64,000 nucleotides of DNA from a bacterium. GTDB lineage: Bacteria; 4484-113; JAGGVC01. Under the pieces are notes generated by a model. It saw nothing but the letters and a program-made list of their open reading frames with translations. It made no database searches and was not told the origin of the DNA. Below, in pieces: positions 63,172-64,000 of this stretch. A program made the position numbers and the translations under genes. Positions within the stretch are counted from its first letter, which is position 1, and the number at the start of each line of letters is the position of its first letter. The stretch covers positions 19,282 to 83,281 of the forward strand of contig JABRWB010000037.1 in NCBI GenBank assembly GCA_039961635.1, given 5' to 3'.

Positions 63172-63579
63172 GTGCCGGACGCGGACGATTCAGTGGATAT
63201 TGAGCTTTGGGTGGAAGGCAGCCGCCGCCGGCTCTTGGTTTTTGGCGGAGTATCATAGCTTGAAAACTGGCTTTCGCCTCATTCAAAGGTCCCCGCTGAA
63301 CGGCTGTACGACGCACTTTCTCGGATTTGCTGCTTGAATGAGGACGAGTTGAGACACTATCCCGGAATGAAGCATCTGGCGGGATCGACTCCCCGGTTGT
63401 TCGAGATCAAGCGCGGGCCGTTGAGGCTTATTGGTTGCAGGTTGGAGTCGGATTTCGTTGTCCTTCACTGGTTGCTCAAGAAAAGCTTGAAACTGCCAGA
63501 CAAAGATGTTCGTACATCCGAAGAGCGCGCCGAGCGACTGAAGAGCGCGCATCGAAAAGGAAAGGTGAATGTATTATGA
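63172..63579 (+). pseudogene. HigB/Gp49-like toxin gene interrupted by an in-frame TAG
   Basis: A single frame of 135 sense-or-stop codons runs from GTG to TGA, broken once by TAG at 63256-63258 (context GVS-TAG-LENWL). The downstream part (LRHYPGMKHLAGSTPRLFEI, KRGPLRLIGCRLESDFVVLH, WLLKKSLKLPDKDVRTSEER) has the Gp49/HigB-like RelE-superfamily pattern. The upstream part (SVDIELWVEGSRRRLLVF) reads like the missing first strand. TAG is a normal stop elsewhere in the window (feoA, recJ, the XRE gene), so this is probably a nonsense mutation. A shorter product from TTG at 63334 would lack the first strands. The antitoxin start overlaps the stop (ATGA). Confidence 0.6.
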
Positions 63580-63998
63580 ATTCCGAAAAGTTCATGGGTA
63601 TCTCGATAGAAAAGATTAAAAGATCGCCCGCTTTCGGCGCGGAAGGCAAGGCAATCGATTTCATAATTGAATGCGAGCGCCGCCGCGAGGAGCTTGGCTT
63701 GTCCTATTCGGACATGGCGCGGAAAATGGGATGCTCGCGAAGCTACGTCAGCCAGCTCATGGAAGGGCATGGAAGCATGACGTTTCGGACGATGCAGAAA
63801 CTGGCCTATGCGCTCGATTTCGATTTCAGGATTTTGGTTCTTCCCAATCGCGGCCTGCGCGGAAACGGCAAAGGCTCCAAGGCCGGATTAATCAAAACGA
63901 AAAAAAAAGCTGCGACTTCCGGTCTTGCCAGGAAAGCAGAAATGACAAAGCGCGTTCCCGCCGCGGCCGGAAAGGGAACCCCCAAGAAACGCCCCTAG
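63576..63998 (+). CDS. XRE-family HTH protein (putative antitoxin)
   Basis: 140 residues. A helix-turn-helix of the XRE/Cro type lies about residues 43-63 (LSYSDMARKMGCSRSYVSQL), followed by MEGHGSMTFRTMQKLAYALD. The C-terminal 50 residues are basic (KKKAATSGLARKAEMTKR), a nonspecific DNA-binding or disordered tail. It overlaps the interrupted toxin gene by four bases and probably represses the shared promoter. The gene is intact and ends just inside the window. Confidence 0.8.
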   Translation: MNSEKFMGISIEKIKRSPAFGAEGKAIDFIIECERRREELGLSYSDMARKMGCSRSYVSQLMEGHGSMTFRTMQKLAYALDFDFRILVLPNRGLRGNGKGSKAGLIKTKKKAATSGLARKAEMTKRVPAAAGKGTPKKRP

Positions 63999-64000
63999 TC

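Noticed and set aside
63256..63258. TAG read as pyrrolysine or as a recoded amber
   Set aside because: Several normal genes here end in TAG, and nothing suggests amber suppression.

Overview
The window is a gene-dense chromosomal segment (my rough impression is 57-58% G+C) from a diderm bacterium. A lipid A-type acyltransferase, a porin-like outer membrane protein, a YjbH-family protein and at least seven probable lipoproteins point to an outer membrane. It carries MqnA (futalosine route to menaquinone), PPDK, enolase, PGK, FeoAB, SecDF, Mfd, UvrB, GatB and a family B DNA polymerase. It also has three large lipoproteins with paired dockerin-like repeats and FN3 domains. The combination suggests an uncultured candidate-phylum lineage, but I cannot name the phylum from sequence alone. 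I saw no rRNA, tRNA, CRISPR array, prophage or insertion sequence.

Layout. 1-5.3 kb: surface polysaccharide genes (glycosyltransferase tail, polymerase/ligase, flippase, epimerase, UDP-sugar dehydrogenase). 5.4-12.7 kb: two very large dockerin/FN3 beta-propeller lipoproteins and a small ZU5-like lipoprotein. 12.8-15.9 kb: a redox/envelope group in which two TlpA-type thioredoxins flank an outer membrane beta-barrel; one of them has an in-frame UGA exactly at the first redox cysteine and is a candidate selenoprotein. 16-27.1 kb: housekeeping (DNA polymerase B, RapZ, MqnA, a TenA-like enzyme, a SurE-PAS fusion, an ABC exporter, dGTPase, PGK). 27.2-34.9 kb: a tiny lipoprotein, a strong orphan small RNA, enolase, PPDK, two SurA-N-like proteins and a CsaB-like pyruvyltransferase. 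35-38 kb: a Fur-box-controlled feo operon. 38-47.6 kb: an IPT/TIG lipoprotein, lipid A acyltransferase, SecD, SecF, RecJ and GatB. 48-54.6 kb: a third dockerin lipoprotein with a cohesin-like domain, a PKD lipoprotein and a YjbH-like protein. 54.7-62.5 kb: Mfd, a DUF502 protein, an aldehyde dehydrogenase and UvrB. 62.5-64 kb: two toxin-antitoxin-like modules, one with an in-frame amber codon in the toxin.

Four observations stand out. (1) The TlpA-like protein reads W-UGA-G-G-C, followed by a hairpin whose spacing and loop fit the bacterial SECIS pattern. (2) A free-standing RNA of about 160 nt has its own consensus promoter and terminator. It carries a 14-nt perfect complement of the conserved 16S rRNA 3' tail, which can be locked in a long stem. 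(3) A recurring start architecture places a TATAAT-like -10 box exactly 6 nt before a GTG start with no Shine-Dalgarno sequence, which implies many leaderless mRNAs. (4) SurE is fused to a DUF438-type PAS domain.

All function calls are from reading the sequence; no database search was run.
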